Positions 32,441-43,535 of a stretch of DNA of 64,000 nt are shown piece by piece (position 1 is the first letter of the stretch; every line of letters begins with the position of its first letter). The stretch comes from Branchinecta lynchi (taxonomy: Eukaryota > Arthropoda > Branchiopoda > Anostraca > Branchinectidae), in contig JAKZAP010000003.1 of assembly GCA_023053575.1 (NCBI GenBank), forward strand, positions 32,928,228 to 32,992,227, in the 5' to 3' direction. Made by a program: the position numbers and the translations under genes. Below the pieces are notes generated by a model. It was given only the letters and a program-made list of their open reading frames with translations, ran no database searches and was not told where the DNA came from.

Positions 32441-32722
32441 CTAGAGAAAATAACACTAGGGAGTACTGCCAAGACCTATGCTTTCCATGCTATCCAAACG
32501 GGCCATACTCGTAGCGCCGGCTTCTACCTTTGCCGCATTCAAAGCGAGACAAGCTTGTGGGTTTAATTCACCAAGACCTGCATTCACCAAAGAATCAATG
32601 CAGACTATATCATTTTTTGTCCAGAATATGAAGTTATCAGAGCCAGCGCTGGTGAACGACTGGTGAAGTCTGTGTTAATTTTGTCAAGTCTTGGCGGTAC
32701 TCCCTAGTGTTACTTTGTTCTG
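32441..32722. mobile_element. Family D hAT-like MITE, copy D1
   Basis: Ends are inverted repeats: left GAGAAAATAACACTAGGGAG, right CTCCCTAGTGTTACTTTGTT, extended by the matching CCAAGAC/GTCTTGG. Probable target duplication CGATGAT/CGATGAA on either side. The interior has CGGGCCATACTCGTAGCGCC and GCGAGACAAGCTTG. 282 bp, non-coding. The 62-aa frame inside is not a gene. Confidence 0.75.
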
Positions 32723-32929
32723 CGATGAACTGACAGATTTCTCAAATAGGCAAAATGACTGTGGTTCAACTGAAGTTTATGTCAACTGACGTTCAACATC
32801 CAAACCGTATGTGGTGGTCAATCCAATATTACTAGATTACCTACCCCTTGTGGGGGACCCTGTCTTTTCGCCCACCCGTCGAAGAATCATTAATATACTG
32901 AAGTATTATACACATGGGATGTTCCGTGC

Positions 32930-33624
32930 TGTGTTTTTACCGAAATCCAAATTGTAATTTAGAAAAAAAAAATTAGTTTATCAAGAAAGCTATATATTAT
33001 ACTGTATAACGCTTTTTTAATAACCTTTGAAAATGATGACAAAACAGATATAGGTGAAGGGGCGCAATTTTAAATTCTTTAAAAGCTGAAGGAAATACTC
33101 GAGATCGAAAAATAAGATTAATTATGTGAAAAACAACACATTTGTTTTAGGATAGATGATGAGGACCCGTCAAGATATTTTCTCCAATGGTCGAAAAATA
33201 ATTATTGAAAAGATCGGCCATCTTTCTTTCATCAATGACATTACAATTGTTATCATCAATTAATTTTTTGAGAAATGTTTTTTTTCTGGTTGCCATTTGC
33301 ATCCGAAAAATCATTCTTATAATACTCGGCTTTAGCAACCCTAATTATCTTCACCAACTTATTTCTATACATCTTAAATACTGACAAATTTTCACTTGTT
33401 TGGGGTAGTCTTATATTCTTTGAACAATCTATTTTTCATAATGACAGTTCTTAAAAGACTAGGTGTTAGCCATGCCTTTTTAGGTATTTTCTTATGCTTT
33501 TTCGAAACCATGGGACGAACATCATCTAAATACCGTCTAAAAACTTCCACAAAAAGTTCATTCGCTTCATTCGCACAACTTGTCTGAAAAACCAAACTCC
33601 AATCACGTAAACTTAGTTTATTTG
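32930..33624 (-). pseudogene. LINE copy L3, 3' part of ORF2
   Basis: Minus-strand LINE of the same family as 2085-3540. It encodes LVFQTSCANEANELFVEVF, KKHKKIPKKAWLTPSLLRT and MADLFNNYFSTIGEN, then RT-start sequence with internal deletions, and ends (minus sense) near 32930 at the same region where the first copy breaks. Its 5' continuation is at 42141 and above: the last codons before the gap (MIALK, 42141-42156) and the first codons here (NKLSL) are adjacent in the copy at 2.56 kb. The two parts were separated by the 8.5-kb element between them. Not functional. Confidence 0.85.
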
Positions 33625-34723
33625 TTAAAGGGGAACTCCAGAATTAGACCTAAAATTCGTCAGAGACCCACAATGGGTCAAGTGAATCCATTGCCGAAGT
33701 CCCGTGCTGGCGCATCAATTATTACCGGAGAAAACGGCGAAAAAAATAGTCTTGGTTGGCAACCCTGCTAGGTCCACTTGGCAGTCTTGCGGGAACGATT
33801 TTGGCGACAAATTTGAAGTTCGACAACGTGTGATGTTTGCTGATAATTAGAAGTCGTATTGGTATTCTCACTACCAAGTAATCAAACAACCGAACTGAGT
33901 GAATCCCCAGATGAGCAGACTTCACCTTGACTTCTGTCACCCTCCTCATTGTTCTGGCACCTTTTTTACAAGGTTGTTTGAGACTCTGTGTTTATATTTA
34001 TTTCACTGTAGTCACTCTCAACCTTGTGGTTAAGGCCCAACATTCAGCGCACCATACCTACCCATTGCCTATCCTATTCATCGGCGTTGTTTGCCCCCAG
34101 CACCCAGGGAGTAGCTGCCAGTGGAAACACTAGAAATTATGGTAAGCAGTTTTGGTCTCTCACCTACACTGTAAAAAGTTTCTGTGAATAAGGATCCAGT
34201 ATTTGCTACTGGGAATAACCTTATCTCTAAAATCAATCCGAATTAGGGATGATCTTATCTCAATAAAGGAAAGATTGATCGTAGTATCAAATACTGCAAT
34301 TTTTTTTAACATTGTACTCGCTCGAAACTTTGATCTTTTTAAGCAGCTGATGACCTGAAATGACACCTCTGCTCTCTAAAAATGAAGCCCCTGATCACAT
34401 TAAGAATGAAAAAATTGATTCCCGAAAAGCATGGAAGGAAAACAAAATAGATAACTCTCGAAAACACAATATAAAACACCAAAAGGAGAAAACTCTCTTT
34501 TCAAAAAAAGCACTCCCGATGCTACATAGCCTACCTGAAGGTACCTCCCATACCTACAAAGGCCAGGAATGTTTTTTTTTTCCTCGAGAAACAAACCAGA
34601 TCGTTCGCTCCCGTTGATTCTCACCAAAAGTTAGTGTTTTAAAAAAATTTCAAATCTTTCAGCTTAAAATATCAACCCACTAAATGAAACACATCCTCCC
34701 CGTGTGAACCACACATATGCCGA

Positions 34724-34920
34724 AACGAGAATGTAACTTAATTTTCTTGTTTCCCAACCTACTCTCAAACTTACCATTCGTTTCAGTTCCTCTGGTCTAA
34801 GCCCCTCTTTACAAAAACAGTTCCCGACCAGAATGTAACTTAATTTTCTTATTTCCCAATCCACTCCCAAACTTACCATCCATTTACTCTGGACTAAGCC
34901 CCACTTTGGAAAAACAGTCC
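34724..34920. repeat. Two-copy 102-bp tandem repeat
   Basis: AGAATGTAACTTAATTTTCT and the following CCCAAACTTACC, CTCTGG and TAAGCCCC phrases occur at 34728 and again at 34830. Confidence 0.8.
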
Positions 34921-35759
34921 CCCCCTCCCCGTGCCTTTTTGGCTAAGATGTACCACTTCAAAGAAGATGAATTCAGTTCTCTACAGTTGAATCTCATGAT
35001 CTTTTACCATCTGGGGCAAATCATACTGACCAGTAACCCTTTGAGAATGGGACCAAGTCTATCTAGCTGTGTAACAATTTAGTAGTCTCTTTCTGATCAT
35101 TAGGAACTTTTAGTCCTCTGTAGCTACTAGTACACTGTAGTCATCAAACATTCTGTTGTGCTTTGAACCTACCACATGGTGCTTATAGGAATGTTTTGGC
35201 ACCTTTGTTACAGGTTTGGGTGTAGAATTGGGGTTTTATTTACGTTGCTGGTCTCTCTAAACACTGTGGGCGATCAACATTTGACAGAGCTTACCTCAAC
35301 ATTTACAGACCATAGCGACCTAATACTTATAAGAGGAAAATCATTGCAAATAGTAATTCTCTAAGAATACATCAGTAACGACAACAATGGACCCTAGCGT
35401 GATGCCCTAAAAACTAGGCGACAGTTTGTGAATGATGAGCCCTTCGTAGTATTAGCACTGTGGCTCCTTGCCTCACACTACAGGGTTTAGTTGAGCTCCG
35501 ACAAACATCAAGAGCTCATAAACTGTATTAGTCGACAAATTACATTTACTCAGAGAAGTAGGCTATCTGATTATGTTACACTGCTTTAGCAACACAGCAG
35601 CATACAATAAAGACCAGACTGACTGCTTACAAAGACATAATATGGCAAGGAATATACTTTAATTTATGCTATAGCATACAATGAAGCATTGGAAGGAAAA
35701 CTGTATTATTCTTTACTTAATCAGTTTTGAACATTCTCAACCACTAAAAACTAAATGTT

Positions 35760-36259
35760 GTTCATTCCGGTGCATACTTGACTGATGATGACCCAATCAG
35801 CTCTTTCATTGTAACTGGCGTCCAAGGGAATATGAGACACACTTCTAAGTCTGACGAAGGTCAGGCGTTCACTATCCTGGAATTAAAAACTTCAATTAGA
35901 ACGTAAATTAATGTCTGAATATAGTTGGTTGATGATGTTGTATCCCTATAGCAAACCCATCCTCTATTTCAACTTCACAGCTCATTAAGCTTTCTTTTCT
36001 CATTAAGCTGTTCATTCCGGTGCATACTTGACTGATGATGACCCAATCAGCTCTTTCATTGTAACTGGCGTCCAAGGGAATATGAGACACACTTCTAAGT
36101 CTGACGAAGGTCAGGCGTTCATTATCCTGGAATTAAAAACTTCAATTAGAACGTAAATTAATGTCTGAATATAGTTGGTTGATGATGTTGTATCCCTATA
36201 GCAAACCCATCCTCTATTTCAACTTCACAGCTCATTAAGCTTTCTTTTCTCATTAAGCT
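35760..36259. repeat. Two-copy 250-bp tandem duplication
   Basis: 35760-36009 and 36010-36259 are nearly identical (one C/T difference seen in GTTCACTATCC versus GTTCATTATCC). Each starts GTTCATTCCGGTGCATACTT and ends TTTCTCATTAAGCT. A recent unequal-exchange or replication-slip event inside the TTAA element, or an assembly artefact. Confidence 0.9.
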
Positions 36260-36640
36260 GTGGATCATTGACGCACGAAAGATATGACCGTTTTATTGAC
36301 ACTTAGCACACTTTGTTTCTGAACTCAGTCACATCCATATTTCCATCACAACAAAAACTTTTCGAGAAAAAAAAATGCATTTTTCACTGTCTAAATATTT
36401 CGCATTTCCAAACAACTCATAACATCTACTGTACTTGTTTAGGCTACTTGTACTTCTGCATGAAACATTTCTTATATGGGACCATTTTGTTACACTCAGC
36501 ATCCCACCAGCTAAGGCTTCATATGAATCCATCCTCTGTTCCCATCCAATACTCTGTAGCTATGTTTGTTATGTGTTTAGTGTAAAGTTTTGCTACGTGC
36601 ATTGTCTTTTTTCTTGTTGTTGTTGTTTTTTTGTTTTTTT

Positions 36641-37808
36641 TTGGAATCCAAAAACGTAAGTGGAGGGATACCTATGACATCGCAAAAGTTGTCCGTCTGT
36701 CCGTCCGTCCGTCTGTAAGCACGATAACTCTCGAAAGGAATGAGATATTTTGTTGAAACTTGGTGTGAGGTTGGGTCGTCGGACCAGTCGAGTTCGTAGA
36801 TGGGCTTTGTAGCCCTACATTTAGGGGTGGGGGAGGGGGTTCAAATTAAGGGGCAAACAAAATATTTTGAAACAGCTAATGTGATGGTCGATTATGGGGT
36901 AAGAAGACAAGCTGAGCACGATGGTGAAAACCATTTTGTCATCGGAAGAGTAGTTCGCCCGAAATCCGGCCAAAACCGGAAAATTTGTTAAAAGTAAAAG
37001 TTTTATTTGAAGCTGATTAAATGTTCGATTTAAGGGTAGGAAGACATGCTGAAGACGATGGTGAAAACCATTTTCTCGAGGGACAAGTAGTTCGCCCGGA
37101 ATCCGGCCGAACCCGGAAAGTTTGTTAAAATTAAAAGTTTTATTTCGAGTTGGTTAGATGTTCGATTTAGGGCAAGAAGACATGCTGAACACTTATGTGA
37201 AAACAATTTTCTACCCGGACATGTAGTTCGCCCGGAATCCGGCGAAAACCAGAAAGTTGGTTAAAAGTAAAAGTTTAATTTGAAGTTGATTAAATGTGTG
37301 ATTTATGGGTAAATAGACACGCCGAACACGATGGTGAAAATCATTTTCTCGCCGGACAACTAGTTCGCCCGGAATTCGCCAAAACCGGAAAATTTGTTAA
37401 AAGCAAAAGTTCGATTAGATGACAGATTAAGGGGTAAGAAGAGAGGCTGAGTCGGTATATGCAATGGTTTTTTACCCGGACATATAATTATTCCGGAATC
37501 CGGTTGTAACCGGATTTTTTTTCAAGTCAAACTTTTATTCAAAGTTTATTAGATGTTCTTTATAGGGATAAGGAGATACGCTGGTTTTGTTTCTGTATTT
37601 TTTTTTTGGCTGGTCTAGTAGTTCGCTCGGAAATCGGCAGGAAGTCTCGGTCAGTATCGTCAAAATAGATATGGCTTATAGAGGTATATCTGAACTTGGT
37701 TTTCTCTGATGATTAGCCTGTCCAAGACTGGATTTGGCGAAGACAAGACTCGATTGTCTGAATCTAATATTAGATTTTTGGGATCCCATCGACATCTTTG
37801 GTCTTGTT
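36641..37808 (-). repeat. Family A repeat, copy A6 (full length, minus)
   Basis: Minus-oriented complete copy nested in the TTAA element. It runs from a degraded closing palindrome (TTGGAATCCAAAAACG), through a GTCCGTCCGTCCGTCTG tract and about five core units, to GGGATCCCATCGAC and CTTTGGTCTTGTT. Confidence 0.85.
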
Positions 37809-37879
37809 TTTGTACTCGGTCGCTAGGGCTACATGCCCTTCATTGTTTTTCTTGTCGGGTAATAAATATATTGATTGAT

Positions 37880-38614
37880 TGTTCTAATCCATGGCCAAGG
37901 CAAGAAAAGATGTAGGTATTGAACATTTCCATCCTAAATAGCAACGACTTTCGAATAAGAAAGGTCATAAAAGTGAAAGAAGGCATTCAAACAGTTTCTA
38001 AAGAGGACTCATTTTTAACTGATATCCGAAAAAAAATTAACTCGATCCAAAATAGCAACTGCTTCTGAGCAAGAACGGTAATCAAAATTAAAGAAGGCAT
38101 TATAGATTTTAAGCGAACCTGGACACGTCAAAACGGATCATATAAATCCACATTTTGTTCTAATCCATGGCCAAGGCAAGAAAAGATTTCAGTATCGAAA
38201 ATAAATAGCAGCTAGCTTCGAACAAGGAAGGTAATACAAATTTAAGAAGGCAGTACAAATTTGTATGCGGATGAAGCGAACCTGGCCACATCAAAGCGAC
38301 TCATATAAATCCATATTCTGTTTTAATGAATGGCCAAGGCAAGAAAAGATTTCAATATTGAATATTTCCATCTTAAATAGCAACTACTTTCGAACAAGAA
38401 AGGTCATAAGATTTCAATATTGAATTTCCATCTTAAATAGTAACTACTTTCGAACAAGAAAGGTAATAAAAATGAAAGAAGACACTCATGTAAGGAGGAC
38501 GAACTTTCTAACTGCTATCCGTAACAAATTAAATAACTTTCATCCCAAATAGCAACTACCTCTGAGCAAGAAAGGTAATAATAATTAAAGAAGGACTGAA
38601 AGTTGTGTGCGGAT
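37880..38614 (+). repeat. Degenerate tandem repeats
   Basis: Recurring phrases CCATGGCCAAGGCAAGAAAA, AAATAGCAACTACTTTCGAA and CAAGAAAGGTAATAAAAATT at irregular 100-170 bp spacing, resuming at 39.68-39.88 kb beyond the family D cluster. Non-coding. Confidence 0.7.
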
Positions 38615-39601
38615 CAGAGCAAAATAACGCTAGGGAGTAGCGCTCTTTGCTTTATAAAACGGGCCATACTCGTAACGCCACCAACTACACTAACGACATT
38701 TAAAGCGAGAAAAACTTGCGGGTTAAGAAATTTCTAGTAAATAGATGTTCCTTCAGCCCAAGCTGACTGTGAATCATATTTGACGGTGCAAAACGGATAA
38801 GTCAGCTACATTTTTTAGTAAGCAAAGGTGCGGTCTCCACACACCGAGGAAAAAGTCGACATAATTTTTTTTCAATGTAATGAGAACGAATTTTGTAACT
38901 GATGACCGTAAGAAATTAAATACTCTCATCCAAATAGCAACTGCCTCTGAGCAAGAAAGGTAGTAAAAATTAAACAAGAGACTGAAAATTTGTAAGTAAA
39001 TAGCATTAGGGAGCAGCGCCAAGACCTATGCTTTCCATGCTTTGCAAATGGTCCATACTTGTAGCGCCGCCCACTATGCTTGCAGCACTTGAAGTGAGAC
39101 AAACTTGCGGGTTAAGGAATTTCTAGTAAAGCAAAGGTGCGGTCTGCACACACCGATGAAACAACTGAGGCTACATCATTTTTTTGCAATGTTCAGAATA
39201 TGAAGTTATCGGAGCCAGCGTTAGTGAAAACTGAATAAGTTTCAGTAGGGACATTCTCTACCGTTAGGGGTGGTGGTATCGCTGCTATTCGAGTATCTTT
39301 CAATTTTGTCAAGTCTTGCTGCTACTCCCTAGTGTTGTTTTCGCAAACGGGCCATAGTCGTTAGCACCGCCCACTACACTTGCGGCATTTAAAGCGAGAC
39401 AAACTTGCGGGTTAAGAAATTTATGCAAAGGTGGGGTCTGCAAACACCAAGGAAACAATGGAAGCTGTATCATTTTTGCAATGTTGCAAAAAGTTTTAGT
39501 AGGGACGTTCTCTACCACTAAGGCTGCTAGTATCGCTGCTATTTGAATGTGTGTCAATTTGGTCAAGTCTTGGTGGTACTTCCTAGCGTTATTTTGCTCT
39601 G
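38615..39601. mobile_element. Cluster of family D hAT-like MITEs (D2-D4)
   Basis: The outer ends are inverted (CAGAGCAAAATAACGCTAGG on the left, GCGTTATTTTGCTCTG on the right) and flanked by GTGCGGAT (38607-38614) and GTGTGGAT (39602-39609), a probable 8-bp hAT-type target duplication with one change. Inside are two or three partial family D copies with CGGGCCATAxTCGTxxCGCC and GCGAGACAAACTTGCGGG, plus a fragment of the hammerhead element end at 38747. Nested or recombined copies of one element. Confidence 0.75.
38747..38815. mobile_element. Terminal fragment of the hammerhead foldback element (copy E3)
   Basis: TTCAGCCCAAGCTGACTG, GAATCATATTTGACGGTGCA and AAACGG.TAAGTCAGCTA match the terminal arms of the element at 4262-4508 in inverted order. 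Only an end survives; no hammerhead core is present. Confidence 0.65.
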
Positions 39602-40408
39602 GTGTGGATGAAAAAAAATTTAAACATCAAAACAAATCAAATCTCTAGCTTATGCTTCTCACCAACAGATCCACTGTTCTGGATCAGGGCAAGAAAGATT
39701 TCAGGTACTGAATATTCCATCTTAAGTAGCAACTAGTAACGAGCAAGAAAGGCAATACGAATAAAAGCCATTGAAATGTTTGCAGGGAGGACGCATTTGT
39801 AAACTGATATCCAAAATGTTGAACATATTCCCATCCTAAACAGCAACTACTTTCAAGCAAGAAAGATAATACAGAATTAAACTCTTATCATTAACTACAT
39901 GCAAAATATTTACAGCCACCAGTTACTTGGATGCAGTAAGATTTCTATTGATGTCATGGGTCCTTTGGATAGAAAACCATAGAAGCCCTTTTAAGTTACG
40001 TTTTGAGTTAAAAACTTACCTAATGTGATTGTCTTCCAAGCCATGCTGATTCCTGTAACTGTTATGATGACAGAGCCTCTATAGATGCAGAAAATTCCAT
40101 GGGTACATACGTCTGTGTCCTTTGCTTTATGGATGGTACTGACTACGGGTTGATCTCGGCTGACCGTATTCTAAATTTCAGAAGGCTTGACTGCACTTCA
40201 ATCTAAAAGAGAAACCGTTATCAATGATTGAATGTGCTCTTCAATTATTTAGTTATCAGAATTACCCCAAAATTTAATTGTGACCTCACCAAGAAGTATG
40301 ACAAGATAGTTCCTTAGAAGTCCCTGACCACATTTTTTAGATGCTACCTGAACGGTTCATTCAGTAAGAAAATGCTTTGGCCTAGAATACCGTGACCAGT
40401 TCCTATGG

Positions 40409-40545
40409 TTGGACCGTGGTATCTGAATATCTGATACCACAATAACTGGCCAGATACCACAATAACTGCAAAAACGACTTTAGACTATGGTATCAGATAC
40501 CATGGTATCTGCAAAAACGCAACTATTGTATAACACTTCAGGAAT
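40409..40545. repeat. Palindrome-rich repeat, family G, copy 1
   Basis: Contains CGTGGTATCTG, CTGATACCAC, AACTGGCCAGATACCAC and ATGGTATCAGATACCATGGT, so successive segments can pair. About 100 bp are shared with 61030-61165, including AACTGCAAAAACGACTTT. Confidence 0.7.
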
Positions 40546-41531
40546 AAGTATATGGTATCTCAGCCTTTAAAACCCGGTTCCATCACAAAGTTTGGAGTCA
40601 GAGCTTTTAATGAGCTGTTTATTTCTGGGTCTTCAACCGGCTCTGTTTGCTGGTTTGTTAACCTGCCGAGGACTGAGGTAGGAGCTCCTTCCGACAGACC
40701 TACGTTCTTGGTGGGGCGCGAAAATCAAAATCATCATTGGAGAGATGTTGCTGGCAACAGGAAGATGCCAGATGCCTTTTTTTCTTATTATTTTGTAGAA
40801 CTCATTCAAACTGACCAATGAGATCAATAAACACTCAATAGCGACAAATAGGTCGGTTGACCGACTTACAGAGAAAAGTAACAAAAATGCAGCTAGCGTA
40901 AATTTCAAGTTTCTAAGTTGAAAGATGCCACTTTTAAGGTAATTCAAAGATTTTTGTTGGACAACTAGTCCTGTGACCCTACTTCTACCAGCGACCCCTG
41001 AAGTATTTCCTGGGGAAAATTTTTGGCACACCTTGATCGCTCACATTTTCAGGACAAAAATTACCTGCAAAAACCGTTTGGCTTACCAGATCTCGGGAGA
41101 ATCCTCTGCTCCATGGGATGAAACTGAAACTTCCTTCACAGCAGCATCACAGAGAAGTAATCATGGTCGCTCAAGTGACATGACGCTGAGAGGCACTCAT
41201 AGGTTGTTGAATTGAACGAAGCACTTGGGCAAGGGATATCCTGAGTGTCCTGGGCCTGATCTATTACAGCAGGAGTTACACCAAGGACACATGCCTATCT
41301 GGAGGAGCAACTGACACTGAATTTGAAACTGGATGCCTGAGAACCTGATGAATTGAGCATGGTTGGCACTGCATGCTCAGCAAGTCTTTTAATACTGTCC
41401 TCCTGTATAATCCTGACAGGAACTCAGAAAATCAGGTTCAAAGGAATGTTCACACAAAAATCTGAAGCCTCCAATTGTTGGGAGACAGAAATCTGGTGTT
41501 TGCTCTTGACAAAATTTTCCCAAGCACTTGT

Positions 41532-41800
41532 ACTCTCATCACTACTTGGCCAAGAAAAGAAAGCTATTCCAACAGTGGGCTTACAACCAGGGTAGCAACA
41601 CATCTGGTCTTGGACATTTCCATTTCACTCAGTTCAGCTGTCTTTTTTTGTGTGTTGTTTAATGGAGCTTCCAGAATTTCTTCTCTATGCTCCCTATTCT
41701 CACTACTTGGCCAAGAAAAGAAAGCTATTCCAACTGTGGGCGTACAACCAGGGTAGCAACACACTCTGGTCTTGGACATTTTCTTTTCACTCAGTTCTGC
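41532..41800. repeat. Two-copy 161-bp tandem repeat
   Basis: CACTACTTGGCCAAGAAAAG, ACAACCAGGGTAGCAACACA and CACTCAGTTC recur at 41540 and 41701. Frames spanning it encode duplicated phrases and show no other coding support. Confidence 0.85.
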
Positions 41801-41893
41801 TGTCTTTTTTTGTTTGTTTGTTGTTTGTGTTTTGTTTGGAATTCCGTCACAATTTAGTCAACACCTCCAGAATTTCTTCTATGGGTCACTTTT

Positions 41894-42064
41894 GTAAACA
41901 ACGTTGATGTTGTGTTACGAGTTTTGGCGTCGGTGCCATTCCCGCAAGACTACAGCATCAACATGACGGAACGAATGAGGGGTCTCATCAAAGGAGCCAA
42001 TGGAATTAGACTTTATGAGGTATCTCTGCTTGGAGTTGACCCACTAGAATGCTTCTTACGTCAA
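41894..42064 (+). other. Possible coding fragment at the right end of the TTAA element
   Basis: A frame running through to the A-run at 42063 reads NVDVVLRVLASVPFPQDYSI and TERMRGLIKGANGIRLYEVS with protein-like composition. I do not recognise it. It ends in poly-A and then the element terminus. It might be the only remaining piece of a gene carried by the element, or a captured exon; equally it may be chance. Confidence 0.2.
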
Positions 42065-42140
42065 AAAAAAAAAAAAAAAATCAGGTATCGAACTCGGTCA
42101 CCCGGAACCCTTATTTTTTAATTCTGGAGTTCACCTTTAA

Positions 42141-43290
42141 AGCAATCATTTTCTCTGCCGTTATTGATCGCGATAATGTATGTACACGACGATTACTTGA
42201 AGGGCACATCGAAAAATCCGAGATCAAAGTGAATGATCTGAAAATATTTAAAATCGTGTGAGTAGAAATAACAGGAAGGGTAGAAAAAATATTATGAACA
42301 AGGGTAGCGGATTCATCTGCAACCTTTGTTGCAACACGGCAAGTATGGATGAGTCCTCGTGATAAAATGAAAGGAAATTCATGAGCGTTTTCTTTTGAAG
42401 AAGTTTGAGCTGTTTTATTAATTGCAAGAAGGTCAATATTGAAGTCAGCCATTATTATTAGTTTTTGTAATTTGTCTTCTGGATGTCATTCATCAGACTG
42501 TCATAACATTCAATAAACTCCTTTACAGACGACGAGGGTGATCGGTACACTACACTAAATACAACCTTAGATCCCTCCAATGAACATTCAACATTTAGAC
42601 TTTCCAGCACCATAGGTTTATCGTTACAAGAAAGAGAAGAGTTTATAACTAACGGAATATAATCTCGAACAAACAACCCAATACCACCTCCTTTATGAGT
42701 TTCTCTATTTTTAACAACAAATTAAACCCCTTGGATGTTAGCCAATTTTTCCGTTACTGAATTAAGAAATATTTCGCAAAGAACAAAAAGTGAAATCCCA
42801 TGTGACTCTAGGTCGGAAATGAAATCCATACTACTTATCAGACCATGGCAATTAAAAAACGCTGGTCTAAATTTACCATAACTTTCTATTTTACCGATAC
42901 TATCCTGGAACAAAATTTTAGTGGGGGGTATATTTTGAAGAAATTCACCCACCCATTCATTCATACTGGGCATATGACTTCTACACGCATCGCTCAAATC
43001 AAGTTGGTTATTTTGTACGCACTCAACGCTTGCACCACGTCCATCCACAGTATGACTCATCTGAATACCAAATGTATTACCATAATCTTCAAACTGACGA
43101 ACTTGGTAGACGGCGAACCTTTGGCTGATTCATTTTGACAACAAGTAAACGACGGAGGAACATAACCCGACGGCGGAACTGCAACAGGTACAAAAGGGTC
43201 AGGAGAAATGTAAAAAACACTGAACTTCGTAGAACACATGAACAAATAACACTGAACTAAACACAACACTCATAACAGGAAATTCAATGT
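42141..43290 (-). pseudogene. LINE copy L3, 5' part of ORF2 (endonuclease)
   Basis: Minus-strand endonuclease region in three broken frames. 43060-42722 reads FRPAFFNCHGLISSMDFISD with LESHGISLFVLCE; 42676-42458 reads MFVRDYIPLVINSSLSCNDK and VVFSVVYRSPSSSVKEFIEC; 42452-42141 reads MADFNIDLLAINKTAQ (equivalent to MGDFNIDLLAINKTAQ in the first copy, with the catalytic GDFN changed to ADFN) and ends MIALK at the TTAA insertion. The enzyme would nick target DNA. Continues at 33624 beyond the insertion, and ORF1 of the same element lies upstream at 43336-45055. Confidence 0.85.
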
Positions 43291-43335
43291 ACTACACGAG
43301 CGGTACACTAACTAAATCTCTCAAAATCATCACAC

Positions 43336-43535
43336 GATCATTCTAGAGTTTTACCCACTGGGAATCCGCGTCAGCTTTATATTTTAGCCAGAGTTTCGCG
43401 CCTTTTTGTTTGACCCGTGTAAATCTCGCTTATCCCGATTCCCGCAAAGCTTTACCTCGAGTAAGAAGGTCATACCTGATCGCATTAGCTTAGGCGGCAA
43501 ATCAGTTACTATGCGGATTTTCGGTCCCTTCTCGC
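43336..43535 (-). pseudogene. LINE copy L3, ORF1 C-terminal domain
   Basis: The minus-strand frame PKIRIVTDLPPKLMRSGMTF followed by LLEVKLCGNRDKRDLHGS and, after a frameshift, WLKYKADADSQWVKL and a stop, resembles the C-terminal domain of L1-type ORF1 nucleic-acid chaperones (the IRIVTDLP and KLRYDKL-like positions). It is separated from the coiled-coil part (44602-45055) by family A copy A7. The spacing to ORF2 (stop at about 43336, ORF2 sequence from about 43290) fits a two-ORF LINE. Confidence 0.6.

Larger units (their letters stand above)
33629..42136. mobile_element. 8.5-kb element flanked by TTAA, inserted in LINE ORF2
   Basis: Left end AGGGGAACTCCAGAATTAGA, right end (reverse complement) AGGTGAACTCCAGAATTAAA: an 18-20 bp terminal inverted repeat with one mismatch. 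TTAA stands on both sides (33625-33628 and 42137-42140), and removing the element makes the split LINE contiguous. Subterminal AGTCTTGCGGGAA is also shared by both ends in inverted orientation. TTAA targeting is the hallmark of the piggyBac superfamily, but the ends do not look like canonical piggyBac ends and I find no transposase frame. A decayed Polinton-type or other large DNA transposon is possible, since the flanks could also be read as a 6-bp duplication with one mismatch. Stretches 34.1-34.7, 34.9-35.7, 36.3-36.6 and 39.6-41.5 kb hold no gene I can support. Confidence 0.7.

Noticed and set aside
37709..37915. Hammerhead core suggested by CTGATGATTAG
   Set aside because: No stem II and no GAAA follow at usable spacing; it is part of the family A opening arm.
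42065..42115. Pol III-type gene on the minus strand (GAGTTCGATACC followed by a long T run)
   Set aside because: A B-box-like phrase and a T run are present, but there is no A box upstream and the segment is the terminus of the TTAA element.
33629..42136. Calling the TTAA element a full piggyBac transposon
   Set aside because: The target site fits, but the termini are not canonical and no transposase frame is visible, so the superfamily is left open.
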